Below are positions 18,211-28,146 of a stretch of DNA of 64,000 bases, in pieces. A program made the translations under genes and the position numbers. The stretch lies in NCBI GenBank assembly GCA_012521705.1, contig JAAYLX010000027.1, positions 1-64,000 on the forward strand, written 5' to 3'. Source of the DNA: Clostridiaceae bacterium. GTDB lineage: Bacteria; Bacillota; Clostridia; DSM-8532. Position 1 is the first letter of the stretch. Each line of letters opens with the position of its first letter. The notes under the pieces were generated by a model. The model did no database searches and was not told where the DNA came from. It was given only the letters and a program-made list of their open reading frames with translations.

Positions 18211-18233
18211 TTAAGCCCACCTCATTTTTAAAC

Positions 18234-18788
18234 TTAAACACGTTCATAGAATGAAAAAAGGGTATCTCCATAAGTTCTTGTCCTGACTTTTTTAAGTCTT
18301 CCGGACTCTTCAGGAGCTTTTTCATCCTCATGATGTTCGCAGGCAACAATACCATCTTCACTTATTATATCAAAATCATCCAACAATTGAATAGTTTTGG
18401 CAAGAAAATTCATATTGTATGGAGGATCCATAAAAACAATGTCGAATTTTTCTCCCTTTTCAGCCAGATATTTTATTGCACGGCTGACCTCCATATTTAG
18501 TACAGTCGCCTTATCTGTGAATTTAGTCTTTACAAGATTTTCATTAATGATATTTATACACTTTCTGCTCTGGTCTACAAATACCGCTCTTGATGCACCC
18601 CGGCTCAAAGCTTCAATGCCAAGGTTGCCCGACCCTGAAAAAAGGTCCAGAACAACGGTGTCTGTTATATATGGCATCAGAATATTGAAGACTGATTCTT
18701 TTACCCTGTCCAGAGTGGGACGGGTTTTATCTGTATCCGGAGTCAATATCCTTGTCCCCCGGGCAGTACCTCCTATAATACGAAGCAT
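18234..18788 (-). CDS. rsmD: 16S rRNA (guanine(966)-N2)-methyltransferase
   Basis: 184 residues with a Rossmann methyltransferase core: RIIGGTARG N-terminus, SAM-binding LDLFSGSGNLGIEALSRGA and the catalytic DPPY motif in FMDPPYN. It methylates G966 of 16S rRNA in the assembled 30S subunit. It is placed between recG and coaD in the classic recG-rsmD-coaD order. Confidence 0.95.
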   Translation of the reverse strand: MLRIIGGTARGTRILTPDTDKTRPTLDRVKESVFNILMPYITDTVVLDLFSGSGNLGIEALSRGASRAVFVDQSRKCINIINENLVKTKFTDKATVLNMEVSRAIKYLAEKGEKFDIVFMDPPYNMNFLAKTIQLLDDFDIISEDGIVACEHHEDEKAPEESGRLKKVRTRTYGDTLFSFYERV

Positions 18789-18810
18789 ATACTCTCCTCT
18801 TTAACAAACT

Positions 18811-20874
18811 TTAATTCAGCGAAAGCTCCTTTACCCTCTTATTATATATCTCAATAAGCCTTTCTTTAATGGGTCTATAGTCACAGTCCTCATTGAGAAG
18901 ATTGTTGTCAATAATCTTCCTGACCGCACTTTGAACCTCTTTTAATATTTCCATGTCCCTGTAAAGATTGGCTATTTTAAATTCGGGAAGGCCATGCTGG
19001 CGGACCCCGAAAACATCACCAGGTCCTCTTAATTCCAGATCTTTTTCGGAGATTTCAAATCCGTCATTGCTTTTTACCATTATCTCCATTCGCTGTTTGG
19101 ATATTTCACTTTTACTTTGGTTAAACAGTATACAGTAGGACTGATGGCTTCCGCGGCCCACGCGTCCCCTTAACTGATGGAGCTGCGCAAGTCCAAAACG
19201 CTCGGCATTTTCAATAACCATGATATTTGCATTGGGCACATTTACACCAACCTCAATCACTGTCGTGGATACAAGAACATCAAGGCTTCCATCCACAAAT
19301 TGTCTCATAACTTCTTCTTTTTCCGATGGCCTCAATTTGCCGTGAATAAGTCCGACCCTGAGGCCTTTAAGCTCATTCTCCCTGATTCTTTCGGCAAGTT
19401 CTTCGGCAGATTCGGCTTCTATCTGTTCAGACTCTTCCACAAGTGGGCAGACTATATACGCCTGCCTTCCTTCTGCAACATTTTTACGGATGAAATTATA
19501 TATTCTTTCACGCATAGCGTCATTTACAGCATAGGTTTTAATGGGCTTCCGGTCTGGTGGCAGTGCATCGATTACAGAGACGTCAAGGTCCCCATAAAGT
19601 ACAAGTGACAGGGTTCTCGGAATGGGTGTGGCTGTCATGACAAGCAAATCCGGGTTCTCACCCTTGATGGACAGCTTTGCTCTCTGGCGGACTCCGAAAC
19701 GATGCTGCTCATCAGTTATTACCAGGCCCAAATTGTAGAATTCCGCATCCTCTTCCAAAACCGCATGGGTACCCAGGACAATATCTATTTTTCCATCTTT
19801 GGTTAATTTCTTTACTTCATCCTTTTCTCTCTTTTTCATGCTGCCTGTAAGTAGTCTTACAGTGATTCCGAGATCATCAAAAAGTTTTGATGCGCTTTTA
19901 TAGTGCTGCTCGGCGAGTATTTCGGTAGGCACCATAAACACACCCTGATAACCGTTCTTAACAGCTTTATACAGAGCCAAGAAGGCAATAATGGTTTTAC
20001 CCGATCCCACATCCCCCTGTATTAAACGATTCATTCGTTTTTCGGATTCCATATCGGCTTCAATTTCCCTGAACACTTTTTTCTGGGCATCGGTCAATTT
20101 AAAAGGCAACTTATCCAATAGAGGCGACATGTCAACCGGACTGTACTTTATTCCTTTCTGGGCAGTGTTCTCCCCTTTGGTATGAATCATGGCAAGTTGC
20201 AAAAGCAATAATTCTTCAAATACAAGGCGTTTTCTGGCCTCGTTCAGGTTTGAAAAACTTGAGGGAAAGTGTATTTGTTCATAGGAAAAATTGACTTCAC
20301 TGAGCTTGTATTCCCTTCTTAAGCTGGCGGGCAGGATTTCCTGGAATTTGCCCCTGACCATATTCAGCGCATTCTCGGTGATTTTTCTGAGGTTATTCTG
20401 GGTAAGTCCTTTCGTAAGGGGATAGACTGGAAGGATTCTACCGGTTATTTTCTGCTCCGAATCGACCTTTTCCACAACAGGATTGTGCATTTCAAGGAGC
20501 ATTCCCGTTCTTTTGATTTTCCCGTAGAAATAATACTCGGAGCCGGTTTTGATGCTATTTGCAATGTATTTCTGGTTAAACCAGGTCAGATTCAAAAAAG
20601 CCGATCCATCTGAAACCATAACTTTTGTGATGGTAAGGTTTCTGCGGGGTCGCGATTCGGTAATGTCAGAAACAAGGCTGGCCTTAATTAAAATATCCTC
20701 TCCGTCCGAAGCCTCCGAAATCTTTCTGAACGTGCTACGGTCTTCATAATCCCGTGGAAACCAGGACAGAATATCCGAAACATTGTATATTCCAAGTTTC
20801 GAAAGAATTTTGGCCCTGGCCTCACCAACACCCTTCACATATTTTATTGGCTGATAAAAAATACTTTCCGGCAT
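18811..20874 (-). CDS. recG: ATP-dependent DNA helicase RecG
   Basis: 687 residues, typical length. An N-terminal helix-hairpin-helix-like wedge region (VGEARAKILSKLGI) and OB fold come first. The superfamily 2 motor follows with Walker A GDVGSGKT, the DEQH box (ITDEQHRFGVRQR), motif III TATPIPRTL and the C-terminal QLRGRVGRG of motif VI. It remodels stalled forks and Holliday junctions. First gene of the recG-rsmD-coaD run. Confidence 0.97.
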   Translation of the reverse strand: MPESIFYQPIKYVKGVGEARAKILSKLGIYNVSDILSWFPRDYEDRSTFRKISEASDGEDILIKASLVSDITESRPRRNLTITKVMVSDGSAFLNLTWFNQKYIANSIKTGSEYYFYGKIKRTGMLLEMHNPVVEKVDSEQKITGRILPVYPLTKGLTQNNLRKITENALNMVRGKFQEILPASLRREYKLSEVNFSYEQIHFPSSFSNLNEARKRLVFEELLLLQLAMIHTKGENTAQKGIKYSPVDMSPLLDKLPFKLTDAQKKVFREIEADMESEKRMNRLIQGDVGSGKTIIAFLALYKAVKNGYQGVFMVPTEILAEQHYKSASKLFDDLGITVRLLTGSMKKREKDEVKKLTKDGKIDIVLGTHAVLEEDAEFYNLGLVITDEQHRFGVRQRAKLSIKGENPDLLVMTATPIPRTLSLVLYGDLDVSVIDALPPDRKPIKTYAVNDAMRERIYNFIRKNVAEGRQAYIVCPLVEESEQIEAESAEELAERIRENELKGLRVGLIHGKLRPSEKEEVMRQFVDGSLDVLVSTTVIEVGVNVPNANIMVIENAERFGLAQLHQLRGRVGRGSHQSYCILFNQSKSEISKQRMEIMVKSNDGFEISEKDLELRGPGDVFGVRQHGLPEFKIANLYRDMEILKEVQSAVRKIIDNNLLNEDCDYRPIKERLIEIYNKRVKELSLN

Positions 20875-21002
20875 CCAACCAATCCTCCGATAACCATCAG
20901 GCTTGTCCGGGATTATCTTCTTCGAATCCGGATGATTTCTGAGTCAAAGTTACAAGTAAACATGCATGTTTATTGGATTATAACACAGTAAACCTAAATA
21001 TT

Positions 21003-21695
21003 CTATTCGCAATAAGATTTCAGGGCGTCAACATCAAGTATTTTAAAAGTGGAAAGGTAATAGTCAATAATGCCCTCTTCCTTCATTCTTGAAAGTTCTC
21101 TTGACATTGAGGGGCGGGAAACATTCAGGAATTCCGCCATCTGCTCCCTGTTCATCGGAAGTTTGAAGATAGTTTTGCCATTTCGCAAATAATTCTCGTA
21201 CAGGAAAGTGCAGAGTTTGGAACGCATGGTCTTAATGGATATGTATTCAATTTTCTTGTTCAGCATCATCGCCCTTTCTGATACAACCCGGAGCATGTTG
21301 GTTATAAGGGTCTTATGGAATTGGCAGAGATTCTTGCATTCGCTTACTAATCTGTCCTGACGGATAAAACATACAGTAAGCGGAGTATTAGCCTGCACAA
21401 GGGCAGGCCATTTGTTCTGACTTGCAAAGGCTGCTATTTCACCGAACATTTCCCCTGGCCCCAGATTCTTTATTAAAATCCGGTTGCCCGAAATGCTCTC
21501 CTTAAACACCGAAGCCTCTCCCTCAAGCACAATCCCGAAAGAGTTCAGGGCGTCTCCGTCCCGTACCACAAAATCATTTTTCTTAAAGTTCTGGATATTT
21601 AAATCCAGACAAGGAACCATTGAATTTATATTATCTATTTCAATATTGTCAAAAAGTTCACATTTTTTCAGAGCCATAAGGTATTTCCTTTCCAT
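21003..21695 (-). CDS. Crp/Fnr family transcriptional regulator
   Basis: 230 residues from the ATG that follows AAGGAGG; a longer frame exists but lacks such a site. The N-terminal cyclic-nucleotide-binding fold (GPGEMFGEIAAFA) is followed by a dimerisation helix and a C-terminal winged helix (MNREQMAEFLNVSRPSMSRE). No cysteine cluster for an Fe-S centre was seen, so it is not a canonical Fnr oxygen sensor. Effector and targets unknown. The oligopeptidase gene diverges about 210 bp away. Confidence 0.9.
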   Translation of the reverse strand: MERKYLMALKKCELFDNIEIDNINSMVPCLDLNIQNFKKNDFVVRDGDALNSFGIVLEGEASVFKESISGNRILIKNLGPGEMFGEIAAFASQNKWPALVQANTPLTVCFIRQDRLVSECKNLCQFHKTLITNMLRVVSERAMMLNKKIEYISIKTMRSKLCTFLYENYLRNGKTIFKLPMNREQMAEFLNVSRPSMSRELSRMKEEGIIDYYLSTFKILDVDALKSYCE

Positions 21696-21908
21696 AAGCT
21701 CCTCCTTATCTATTGTAAACATCAGTCTTTTTTTGTTGTTTATTGAATTAATTATAAACCATTGGAATCCTAAATCAAAGTAATGGGACGAAATTAACCC
21801 GCCATAAGTTATGGGTTAATAAAATAAATTAATATAAACAAAAAATTGGTGAATGATATAATATTATCTATGTGAATTTAAGAATGTAAAATAGCAGGGG
21901 GTTTTATT

Positions 21909-23600
21909 ATGAAGTTCAGCAATATGCCCTATGAAAGAGTTGATCTTGAGTCTTTTTCAAATGACTGGAACAATCTTGTAAAGCATTTTGAGGCTGCAAA
22001 ATCCGGCAGTGAACAATTCAAAATACACCGGATGCTTACCGAATTAATAAAGAAATATCATACAATGCGGAGCCTTGCATACATCCGCCATTCCCTGAAC
22101 ACCAATGATGAGTTTTATTCCAAAGAGCAGGATTATTATGATGAAAACGGCCCCAAATTCGTAAAGCTTGTAATGGATTATTATAAAAAGCTTGTCGCTT
22201 CCCCCTGTCGTGAAGAACTTGAAAAGCACCTTGGTTCTTTGGTTTTTGAAAACATAGAGCTCCAGTTAAAGGGTTTTGACGAGAGAATTATTCCATTTAT
22301 GCAGGAGGAAGGAAAGCTTACAACAACCTATCAGAAGCTCATGGCCTCGGCTGAGTTTGAATTTGACGGCAAGACTCTTAATCTTCCCATGCTGGGCTTC
22401 TATCTTCAGCATCCTGACAGGGAAATCAGGCGGGCTGCGAGCAAAAAGCGTACCGAATTCTTTATGGAACATGCCAGGGAGCTTAATGAAATCTTCGACA
22501 AGCTCGTAAAACTCAGAACTTCAATGGCTAAAGAGCTCGGGATGAATAATTTTGTTCCTCTGGGATATATACTTATGGAACGGAACGATTATGACAAAGA
22601 TAAAGTGGCTAACTTCAGAAAACAGGTTAAGGATTATCTTGTCCCCCTCGCCTCAAAGATTCATGAAAAGAGGCGTGAACATTTGGGTCTGGACCGGCTT
22701 AGCTTTATAGATGAACCGGTATTTTTCAGGGATGGCAATCCCGTACCCCAGGGCACTCCCGAACAAATTTTTGAAAACGGCAAAAAGATGTATTCAGAGC
22801 TTTCCCCTGAGACCAAAGAGTTCTTTAATTATATGCTTGAGCGTGAGCTTTTTGATGTGCTGAGCAAAAAAGGCAAAGCCGGTGGCGGCTACTGTGATTT
22901 CCTGCCCCTATATAAATCACCTTTTGTCTTTGCCAACTTCAACGGCACAAGCGGGGATATTGACGTTCTCACCCATGAATGCGGCCATGCCTTTGAAGCC
23001 TATGTTACAAGGGATATGGAAATATATGAGCACACCTCCATTGGCATGGAAACCGCCGAGATACATTCCATGTCCATGGAATTCTTTACTGAAAACTGGA
23101 TGCACCTCTTCTTCGGCAAGGATACCGACAGATATCTTTATATGCACCTTGCATCCGCTCTTACCTTCATACCCTATGGCTGCATGGTTGATGAATTCCA
23201 GCATATTGTATATGAAAACCCTGATATGACTCCTGCGGAAAGAAAGGAGGCATGGAGGGAACTTGAAGCGCAGTATAAACCACATCTCAACTATGAAGAT
23301 GACCCCTTCTTCGGTAAGGGTGGTTACTGGCAAAGACAGGCACATATTTATGAACGCCCCTTCTACTACATTGACTACTGTCTTGCCCAGACCTGCGCCC
23401 TCCAATACAAAATAAAAATGGAGGAAGATTTCAAATCTGCATGGGAAAGCTATCTCAACCTTTGCAGGCAAGGCGGAAAACTGAAATTTACACAGCTTAT
23501 CAAGGAAGCCGGTTTGGATTCCCCCTTTGAAGACAATTGTATAAAACATCTGATTAAAGCTGTGGAACCCTTGCTTGAAAAGTACGCCGAAAAGATTTAG
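21909..23600 (+). CDS. M3 family oligoendopeptidase (PepF-like)
   Basis: 563 residues, a zinc metallopeptidase of family M3 that degrades cytoplasmic oligopeptides. The zinc motif HECGH is at residues 356-360 (family form HExGH), and the third ligand region MSMEFF follows. N-terminal helices form the lid of the closed cavity. It has its own terminator and no signal peptide. Confidence 0.95.
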   Translation: MKFSNMPYERVDLESFSNDWNNLVKHFEAAKSGSEQFKIHRMLTELIKKYHTMRSLAYIRHSLNTNDEFYSKEQDYYDENGPKFVKLVMDYYKKLVASPCREELEKHLGSLVFENIELQLKGFDERIIPFMQEEGKLTTTYQKLMASAEFEFDGKTLNLPMLGFYLQHPDREIRRAASKKRTEFFMEHARELNEIFDKLVKLRTSMAKELGMNNFVPLGYILMERNDYDKDKVANFRKQVKDYLVPLASKIHEKRREHLGLDRLSFIDEPVFFRDGNPVPQGTPEQIFENGKKMYSELSPETKEFFNYMLERELFDVLSKKGKAGGGYCDFLPLYKSPFVFANFNGTSGDIDVLTHECGHAFEAYVTRDMEIYEHTSIGMETAEIHSMSMEFFTENWMHLFFGKDTDRYLYMHLASALTFIPYGCMVDEFQHIVYENPDMTPAERKEAWRELEAQYKPHLNYEDDPFFGKGGYWQRQAHIYERPFYYIDYCLAQTCALQYKIKMEEDFKSAWESYLNLCRQGGKLKFTQLIKEAGLDSPFEDNCIKHLIKAVEPLLEKYAEKI

Positions 23601-23711
23601 GGCTTTTCCTATCCTCTGAAAATATAAAAAGCAATAATTCAATATTTTTCTTAAACCATTTTTCTGAAATTCGTTTTGTGCTTTAACACAGATTTTCATA
23701 AAATCAATAAA

Positions 23712-23756
23712 TATAAGCGTCTGATTATGGTGCTGCATAAATCAGACGCTTTTTAC
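23712..23756 (+). terminator. Terminator after the M3 oligopeptidase gene
   Basis: AAGCGTCTGATT pairs with AATCAGACGCTT around a 14-base loop and is followed by a T run. It lies about 110 bp past the stop codon. Confidence 0.85.
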
Positions 23757-23834
23757 TTTGATTTTGAATTATATTTTTGTGCTAATTACCATTTTTCAAG
23801 GATATGTATATGACAGGGGATTTTTGGGGAGAGC

Positions 23835-24875
23835 ATGGACTTGAAAAAGAGAATTACAGTTGCGAAAGTTGCCGGAACCTACATTGGCACGGTAGTAGGT
23901 GCCGGTTTTGCATCAGGTCAGGAAATACTTCAGTTCTTTGTTGTATTTGGCAGAAAGGGACTTTGGGGACTTTTAACTGTTACTTTCCTCTTTATTCTTT
24001 TCGGGTACATAGCAATGGAATTGGGATATATCCTTAAAGCCGACAACCATTTGCCGGTTGTCAGAAAGACAGGCGGCCGCATATTGGGGGCATTCTCCGA
24101 TATTATCATCACATTCTTTCTTTTTGGGGCCCTGACTGCCATGATCGCAGGATCGGGAGCGCTCTTTGCGCAGGAATTTAAACTTCATCCCCTTGTGGGA
24201 AGCCTGTTTATGGCTTTAATAAGTATTGCCACTGTGATGGGGGGTTTTCAGGGAACAGTTGACTCCATCAGTTTTGTTGTTCCGTTTCTAATTCTGGCTG
24301 CAATTGGCCTTAGTATCGCCTCCCTCTTTGTTACTCCCGTCGCAGCCGTGGCAAAAGAACTACCCCGTTCCGGGTTTTTAAGGAACTGGCTCTGGTCCGC
24401 AATTTTATATACCTCATATAACAGCGTAACTGCAATTTCCATTCTGGCGCCCCTGGGACGCGAGGCAAATGATTTAAAAGTCCTTCGTAAAGGTGCGCTT
24501 TTGGGCGGGTTAGGTCTTGGATTGGGCGGTCTTGCCATATTCATAGCACTTTATGTAAATTCAGCTTCTGTCGTGAATCTGGAAGTCCCCATGATTTTTG
24601 TGGCAGGACGAATTTCTCCTGCTATAAAGCTCCTTTATGCCGTTGTTCTTCTTGCTGAAATATATACGACAGCAGTAAGTGATTTGTACGGGTTTACAGC
24701 AAGGATTTGCCCAAAAGAAAAAAGCAAGGACTTCGTAATTATTCTAACAACTGCAACTGCTTTTTTACTGAGCCTTGCCGGTTTCTCCAACCTTGTCCGA
24801 TATCTGTATCCTGCGGTAGGATACTGCGGTGTATTGACTCTTATGTCACTCATATACCACAAATTTAAACCATAG
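23835..24875 (+). CDS. YkvI family membrane transporter-like protein
   Basis: 346 residues with about ten hydrophobic segments in the LeuT-like arrangement. The N-terminal KVAGTYIGTVVGAGFASGQEI resembles the unwound first helix of APC-superfamily transporters and is diagnostic of the YkvI family. Substrate unknown, probably an amino acid or related compound. It converges on the FRG-domain gene. Confidence 0.85.
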   Translation: MDLKKRITVAKVAGTYIGTVVGAGFASGQEILQFFVVFGRKGLWGLLTVTFLFILFGYIAMELGYILKADNHLPVVRKTGGRILGAFSDIIITFFLFGALTAMIAGSGALFAQEFKLHPLVGSLFMALISIATVMGGFQGTVDSISFVVPFLILAAIGLSIASLFVTPVAAVAKELPRSGFLRNWLWSAILYTSYNSVTAISILAPLGREANDLKVLRKGALLGGLGLGLGGLAIFIALYVNSASVVNLEVPMIFVAGRISPAIKLLYAVVLLAEIYTTAVSDLYGFTARICPKEKSKDFVIILTTATAFLLSLAGFSNLVRYLYPAVGYCGVLTLMSLIYHKFKP

Positions 24876-24935
24876 CCAAATGGTCTATGAATAATTCGCA
24901 TGAAGCAGGTCTGGAATTTGAAAGAAGTTTATGGT

Positions 24936-25787
24936 CTAAAAATCCTGGTCAACAATAGTCTGTGCCAGAGCAGAGAGCTCGGGCATCAGCTGGCTCTTGT
25001 TTATTCCATACCTTTTTAACTGCTTCACTATGGAATCCTTAGCGTCCTTATCCACTGTTATTTTGTAAAGATATTTACTGTGGTCTGACAAGTTCCTCAT
25101 ATCGGTCAGCGGAACATTGTACGGGAATAATGTGTGGGCTATTCTTTGGACTATGCTTTTTGCGTTGTTCATGGGGCCATAAACTGCAGCGGGCTTTTTA
25201 TTCTGGAAGGAGTTCCTGAACGGGCCGAACATGTCATATACACCCTTCTCATGAACATTGGGAATATATCCGGAAGGATAATATTCATGGAAGGTGAAAG
25301 CAGTATTCAATACAACGGGATTTAAACACCACACTGCAGCGTCATTTTCTTTTTCTTCTTCAGTGGCATCCTGGTCAACAGCAAAGACAAGCGCTACCAA
25401 AGCATCTTCGGTCCAGTCCAGCAGGCGTGTGGGAACTCCGTAATACTGCATCAGAAAAAGCCATTCCCAGTATTCACTCACCTCGTCTTTTCCTCTTATG
25501 GGAATCTGATCCATACAGTTAAACGCCCTTGCCTTGAACTTTGATAAAAACATCAGCTCATATTCAACATTGAGACCTTTCCGGCCGATGGACGGAATCA
25601 AGGGATAATCAGCGTTTTTTAAACCCCTGAACCACAATTTCTGGCTGTATTGCACATCTTCGCTGTCATCAATCAACACTCTGCAGGCATAATCCACTGC
25701 CCGGATATATTGCTCTACTGTTGAGATTTTTTGCTCCATCCCGCATAGAGCAGGATAGAATTCCTTGAAACTTGACCGTTCTGCCAT
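24936..25787 (-). CDS. FRG domain-containing protein
   Basis: 283 residues. It carries the FRG domain hallmarks: LWFRGLKNADYPLIPSIGR near the start and HYGVPTRLLDW-like YYGVPTRLLDWTEDALVALVFAV in the middle. FRG proteins are found in bacteria and phages, sometimes beside defence genes, and are suspected to have nucleotide-linked catalytic activity, but no function is proven here. The start selected follows AGGAAGG by nine bases; the long upstream extension in the same frame has no site and overlaps the T-box promoter side. It stands alone, opposite in direction to its neighbours. Confidence 0.88.
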   Translation of the reverse strand: MAERSSFKEFYPALCGMEQKISTVEQYIRAVDYACRVLIDDSEDVQYSQKLWFRGLKNADYPLIPSIGRKGLNVEYELMFLSKFKARAFNCMDQIPIRGKDEVSEYWEWLFLMQYYGVPTRLLDWTEDALVALVFAVDQDATEEEKENDAAVWCLNPVVLNTAFTFHEYYPSGYIPNVHEKGVYDMFGPFRNSFQNKKPAAVYGPMNNAKSIVQRIAHTLFPYNVPLTDMRNLSDHSKYLYKITVDKDAKDSIVKQLKRYGINKSQLMPELSALAQTIVDQDF

Positions 25788-25886
25788 TTGAAAATACCTT
25801 CCTGCAGGAATCTCACTATATATTATTAAATAAGATGCCTGTATTGTTACAGAACATGAATTTCCCCTGAACTTCAAAAAGGGGTA

Positions 25887-25915
25887 TTGACAAAAAATCG
25901 ATGACAGCATATTAT
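25887..25915 (+). promoter_or_regulatory. Sigma-A promoter of the T-box/DAHP synthase transcript
   Basis: TTGACA (25887-25892) and TATTAT (25910-25915) with an ideal 17-bp spacer directly upstream of the T-box leader; transcription should begin near 25922. Confidence 0.85.
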
Positions 25916-25921
25916 ATAAAA

Positions 25922-26210
25922 AATTGCAAAATGCGATGACGGGGAAAAGTAAGGAGTTATTACCTTACAGGGAGAAGCCATCATGGACTGAGAGTGGCTT
26001 TATGAAGTAAAACTTGCTGAAGTTCTCCCCTTAGCACACGAGCTGAAGAACGATAGTTTTGTAGGCAAGTGCGTCGGCCCAACGTTACATGGGCAGAATA
26101 TCGGAGAAATCCCGTATTCGGCAGAGCAGCATCGATTTATTCGATGAAATTGGGTGGTACCGCGGAAGCTTATTCAGCCTTCGTCCCTTTGGGGATGAAG
26201 GCTTTTTTGA
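25922..26210 (+). promoter_or_regulatory. T-box leader, probably tRNA-Phe responsive
   Basis: All T-box landmarks are visible: a long stem I with AGTA (25948-25951) opposite the specifier loop, the 14-base T-box GGGTGGTACCGCGG (26152-26165), and a terminator at the end. A lower helix GGGGA/TCCCC leaves GAA-G-TTC on the 3' side of the loop, matching the usual GAA-N-specifier spacing, so the specifier is read as TTC (Phe) at 26023-26025. The bulge TGGT suits a tRNA with discriminator A, as tRNA-Phe has. Uncharged tRNA-Phe would favour read-through into the aromatic synthesis gene. Confidence 0.92.
26176..26208 (+). terminator. Conditional terminator of the T-box
   Basis: GCCTTCGTCCC and GGGATGAAGGC form an 11-pair stem (one mismatch-free arm each) followed by six T. 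Its left arm lies just after the T-box sequence, so antiterminator formation would compete with it. Confidence 0.93.
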
Positions 26211-26296
26211 TGCAAATTTTAGTAGAGCAGTATGAAAAAAATCTCTGAATAACTTTTTTGAATAAACAAAATTTAACACAGAATGGAGGCATAAGT

Positions 26297-27862
26297 ATGA
26301 TAATTGTGCTGAAACAAGGAATTTCTGATGAAAAAGTAGATTCATTGAAGAGATGGCTTATGGAAAAAGGTTTGGACGTAGCTCCCATCTACGGTACCGA
26401 AAAAACCGTATTGGGACTGGTTGGCGATACCTCCCACCTGTCGGTGGATGAAGTCAGCATGCATGACGCCGTGGAAAAGGTACTCAAAGTCCAGGAACCT
26501 TTTAAGAAGGCAAACCGAAAGTTCCATCCTGAAAATACAATAATAAAGGTCGGCAATCTGGAAATTGGAGGAAAGGATCTTGCTATTATCGCCGGACCCT
26601 GCTCAGTGGAAAGCGAGGAACAGATTACAAAAATAGCCCAGAGTGTCAAGAAAGCCGGCGCTAACCTTCTTCGTGGCGGCGCTTTCAAACCCCGTACCTC
26701 CCCCTACTCTTTCCAGGGGTTAAAAACAGAAGGGCTTATAATGCTGAAAAGGGCCGGCGAAGCCACAGGACTTCCGATTGTCTCAGAGATAACCAATATA
26801 AACTACATTGAGATTTTTGAACAGTATGTTGACATTATTCAGGTTGGCGCAAGAAACATGCAGAACTTTGAGCTCCTGAAGGAATTGGGTCGCTTCAAAA
26901 AGCCCATCCTGTTAAAAAGAGGCTTCGCAAACACCCTCGAAGAATTATTGATGGCCTGCGAATACATTATGAGCGAAGGGAACCAGAATATCATCCTGTG
27001 TGAGCGCGGAATAAGGACTCTGGAGAATTATACACGAAACACCCTTGACTTAAGTGCCGTTCCTGCACTCAAGCGCCTGAGCCATTTGCCCGTAATAGTT
27101 GACCCAAGTCACGGATGCGGTCTGGCATGGATGGTTGAGCCCCTTTCCAAGGCCGCTATTGCGGCTGGCGCCGACGGACTTATTATCGAGGTCCACAACA
27201 ATCCGGCCAAAGCCTTGTCTGACGGCCCACAGTCCATTACACCATCCGAATTCTCCTATATCATGCCCAAGCTCAGGGAGTATGCAAAGCTTGAAGGAAG
27301 GCATATAAACATTCCTCATACTATTGCGTATGCCGGAACACCGGGTTCATTTGCCAATGAAGCCGCTGAAAAGCTGTATCCGAATTCAGCCCATACAGGC
27401 CTTGAACATTTTGAAGACGTCTTCAATGCTGTTCTTAACGGTAGTGCGGAAATAGGCATCGTCCCGGTTGAAAACACACTTGCCGGTAAAGTCAGTGATG
27501 TCATTGAAACACTTGAAAACGGAAATTTTGAAGTAATAGACAGAATAAAGATCAAAATAAATCAGATGCTGGTTGCGCCAGCCGGAACGGAACTTTCGGC
27601 TGTGAGGAAGATATATTCCCATAATAAAGCCCTGGAACAATGCAAGAAGTTCTTAAGCACCATGCCTGATTGCAGGATTATACCCTATTCAACCACATCT
27701 GCAGCCGCAGCGGCCGTAGCGGCTCTGAACGACAAGTGCTCTGCCGCTATCGCCAGTGAGAATGCGGCGAAACTGAACAGACTAATTATTCTGAAGGATA
27801 ATATTCAGGATAAAGACGAAAACTATACAGAATTCGTTGCATTTAAACTTGCGACAAAATAA
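26297..27862 (+). CDS. Bifunctional DAHP synthase / prephenate dehydratase fusion
   Basis: 521 residues from the ATG behind GGAGG (seven bases). Residues 1-70 form a ferredoxin-like regulatory domain and about 75-335 the class I-beta type DAHP synthase barrel ([30 protein letters not shown]). This condenses PEP and erythrose 4-phosphate. From about 339 a prephenate dehydratase catalytic domain begins ([30 protein letters not shown]), making phenylpyruvate. The protein ends right after that domain, without the usual ACT domain. The first committed and a phenylalanine-branch step are thus joined under T-box control. Confidence 0.92.
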   Translation: MIIVLKQGISDEKVDSLKRWLMEKGLDVAPIYGTEKTVLGLVGDTSHLSVDEVSMHDAVEKVLKVQEPFKKANRKFHPENTIIKVGNLEIGGKDLAIIAGPCSVESEEQITKIAQSVKKAGANLLRGGAFKPRTSPYSFQGLKTEGLIMLKRAGEATGLPIVSEITNINYIEIFEQYVDIIQVGARNMQNFELLKELGRFKKPILLKRGFANTLEELLMACEYIMSEGNQNIILCERGIRTLENYTRNTLDLSAVPALKRLSHLPVIVDPSHGCGLAWMVEPLSKAAIAAGADGLIIEVHNNPAKALSDGPQSITPSEFSYIMPKLREYAKLEGRHINIPHTIAYAGTPGSFANEAAEKLYPNSAHTGLEHFEDVFNAVLNGSAEIGIVPVENTLAGKVSDVIETLENGNFEVIDRIKIKINQMLVAPAGTELSAVRKIYSHNKALEQCKKFLSTMPDCRIIPYSTTSAAAAAVAALNDKCSAAIASENAAKLNRLIILKDNIQDKDENYTEFVAFKLATK

Positions 27863-27938
27863 TTTCCATTTCTCTGGTATAATTTTCACTTTCCTGGCAA
27901 TAATAACGGATACCAAAACCAGGAAAGGAGCAGAGCCT

Positions 27939-28076
27939 ATGTCCAAAAAGAATAACCCGAAAAACCTGAAGATGGCTGGGCATACAAAAGAATCTGAGAG
28001 CCAGGAGAACGAGAAAAGGCTGAATCAGGTACCAAACAGCAAAAACCCGAAAGTTCCGGGTAATGAAGCACCTTAA
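27939..28076 (+). CDS. Small hydrophilic protein, 45 residues
   Basis: A short ORF with a convincing ribosome-binding site (AAAGGAG about nine bases before ATG). The product is Lys/Asn/Pro/Glu-rich with no hydrophobic segment. It lies between the DAHP synthase fusion and a terminator, directly before a second tiny ORF of similar composition. Such proteins resemble minor small spore proteins, but no signature was recognised and it may be specific to this lineage. Confidence 0.5.
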   Translation: MSKKNNPKNLKMAGHTKESESQENEKRLNQVPNSKNPKVPGNEAP

Positions 28077-28146
28077 CGACGGCTGAACACAGGGTAAAAG
28101 AATAATTCACGCAAAACTGAAAATAATAATAAACGGGTGAAGAGAA

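Noticed and set aside
22917-23738. 273-codon minus-strand ORF opposite the M3 oligopeptidase
   Set aside because: Lies entirely antisense to a well-supported gene; the product has no family features and no start signal.
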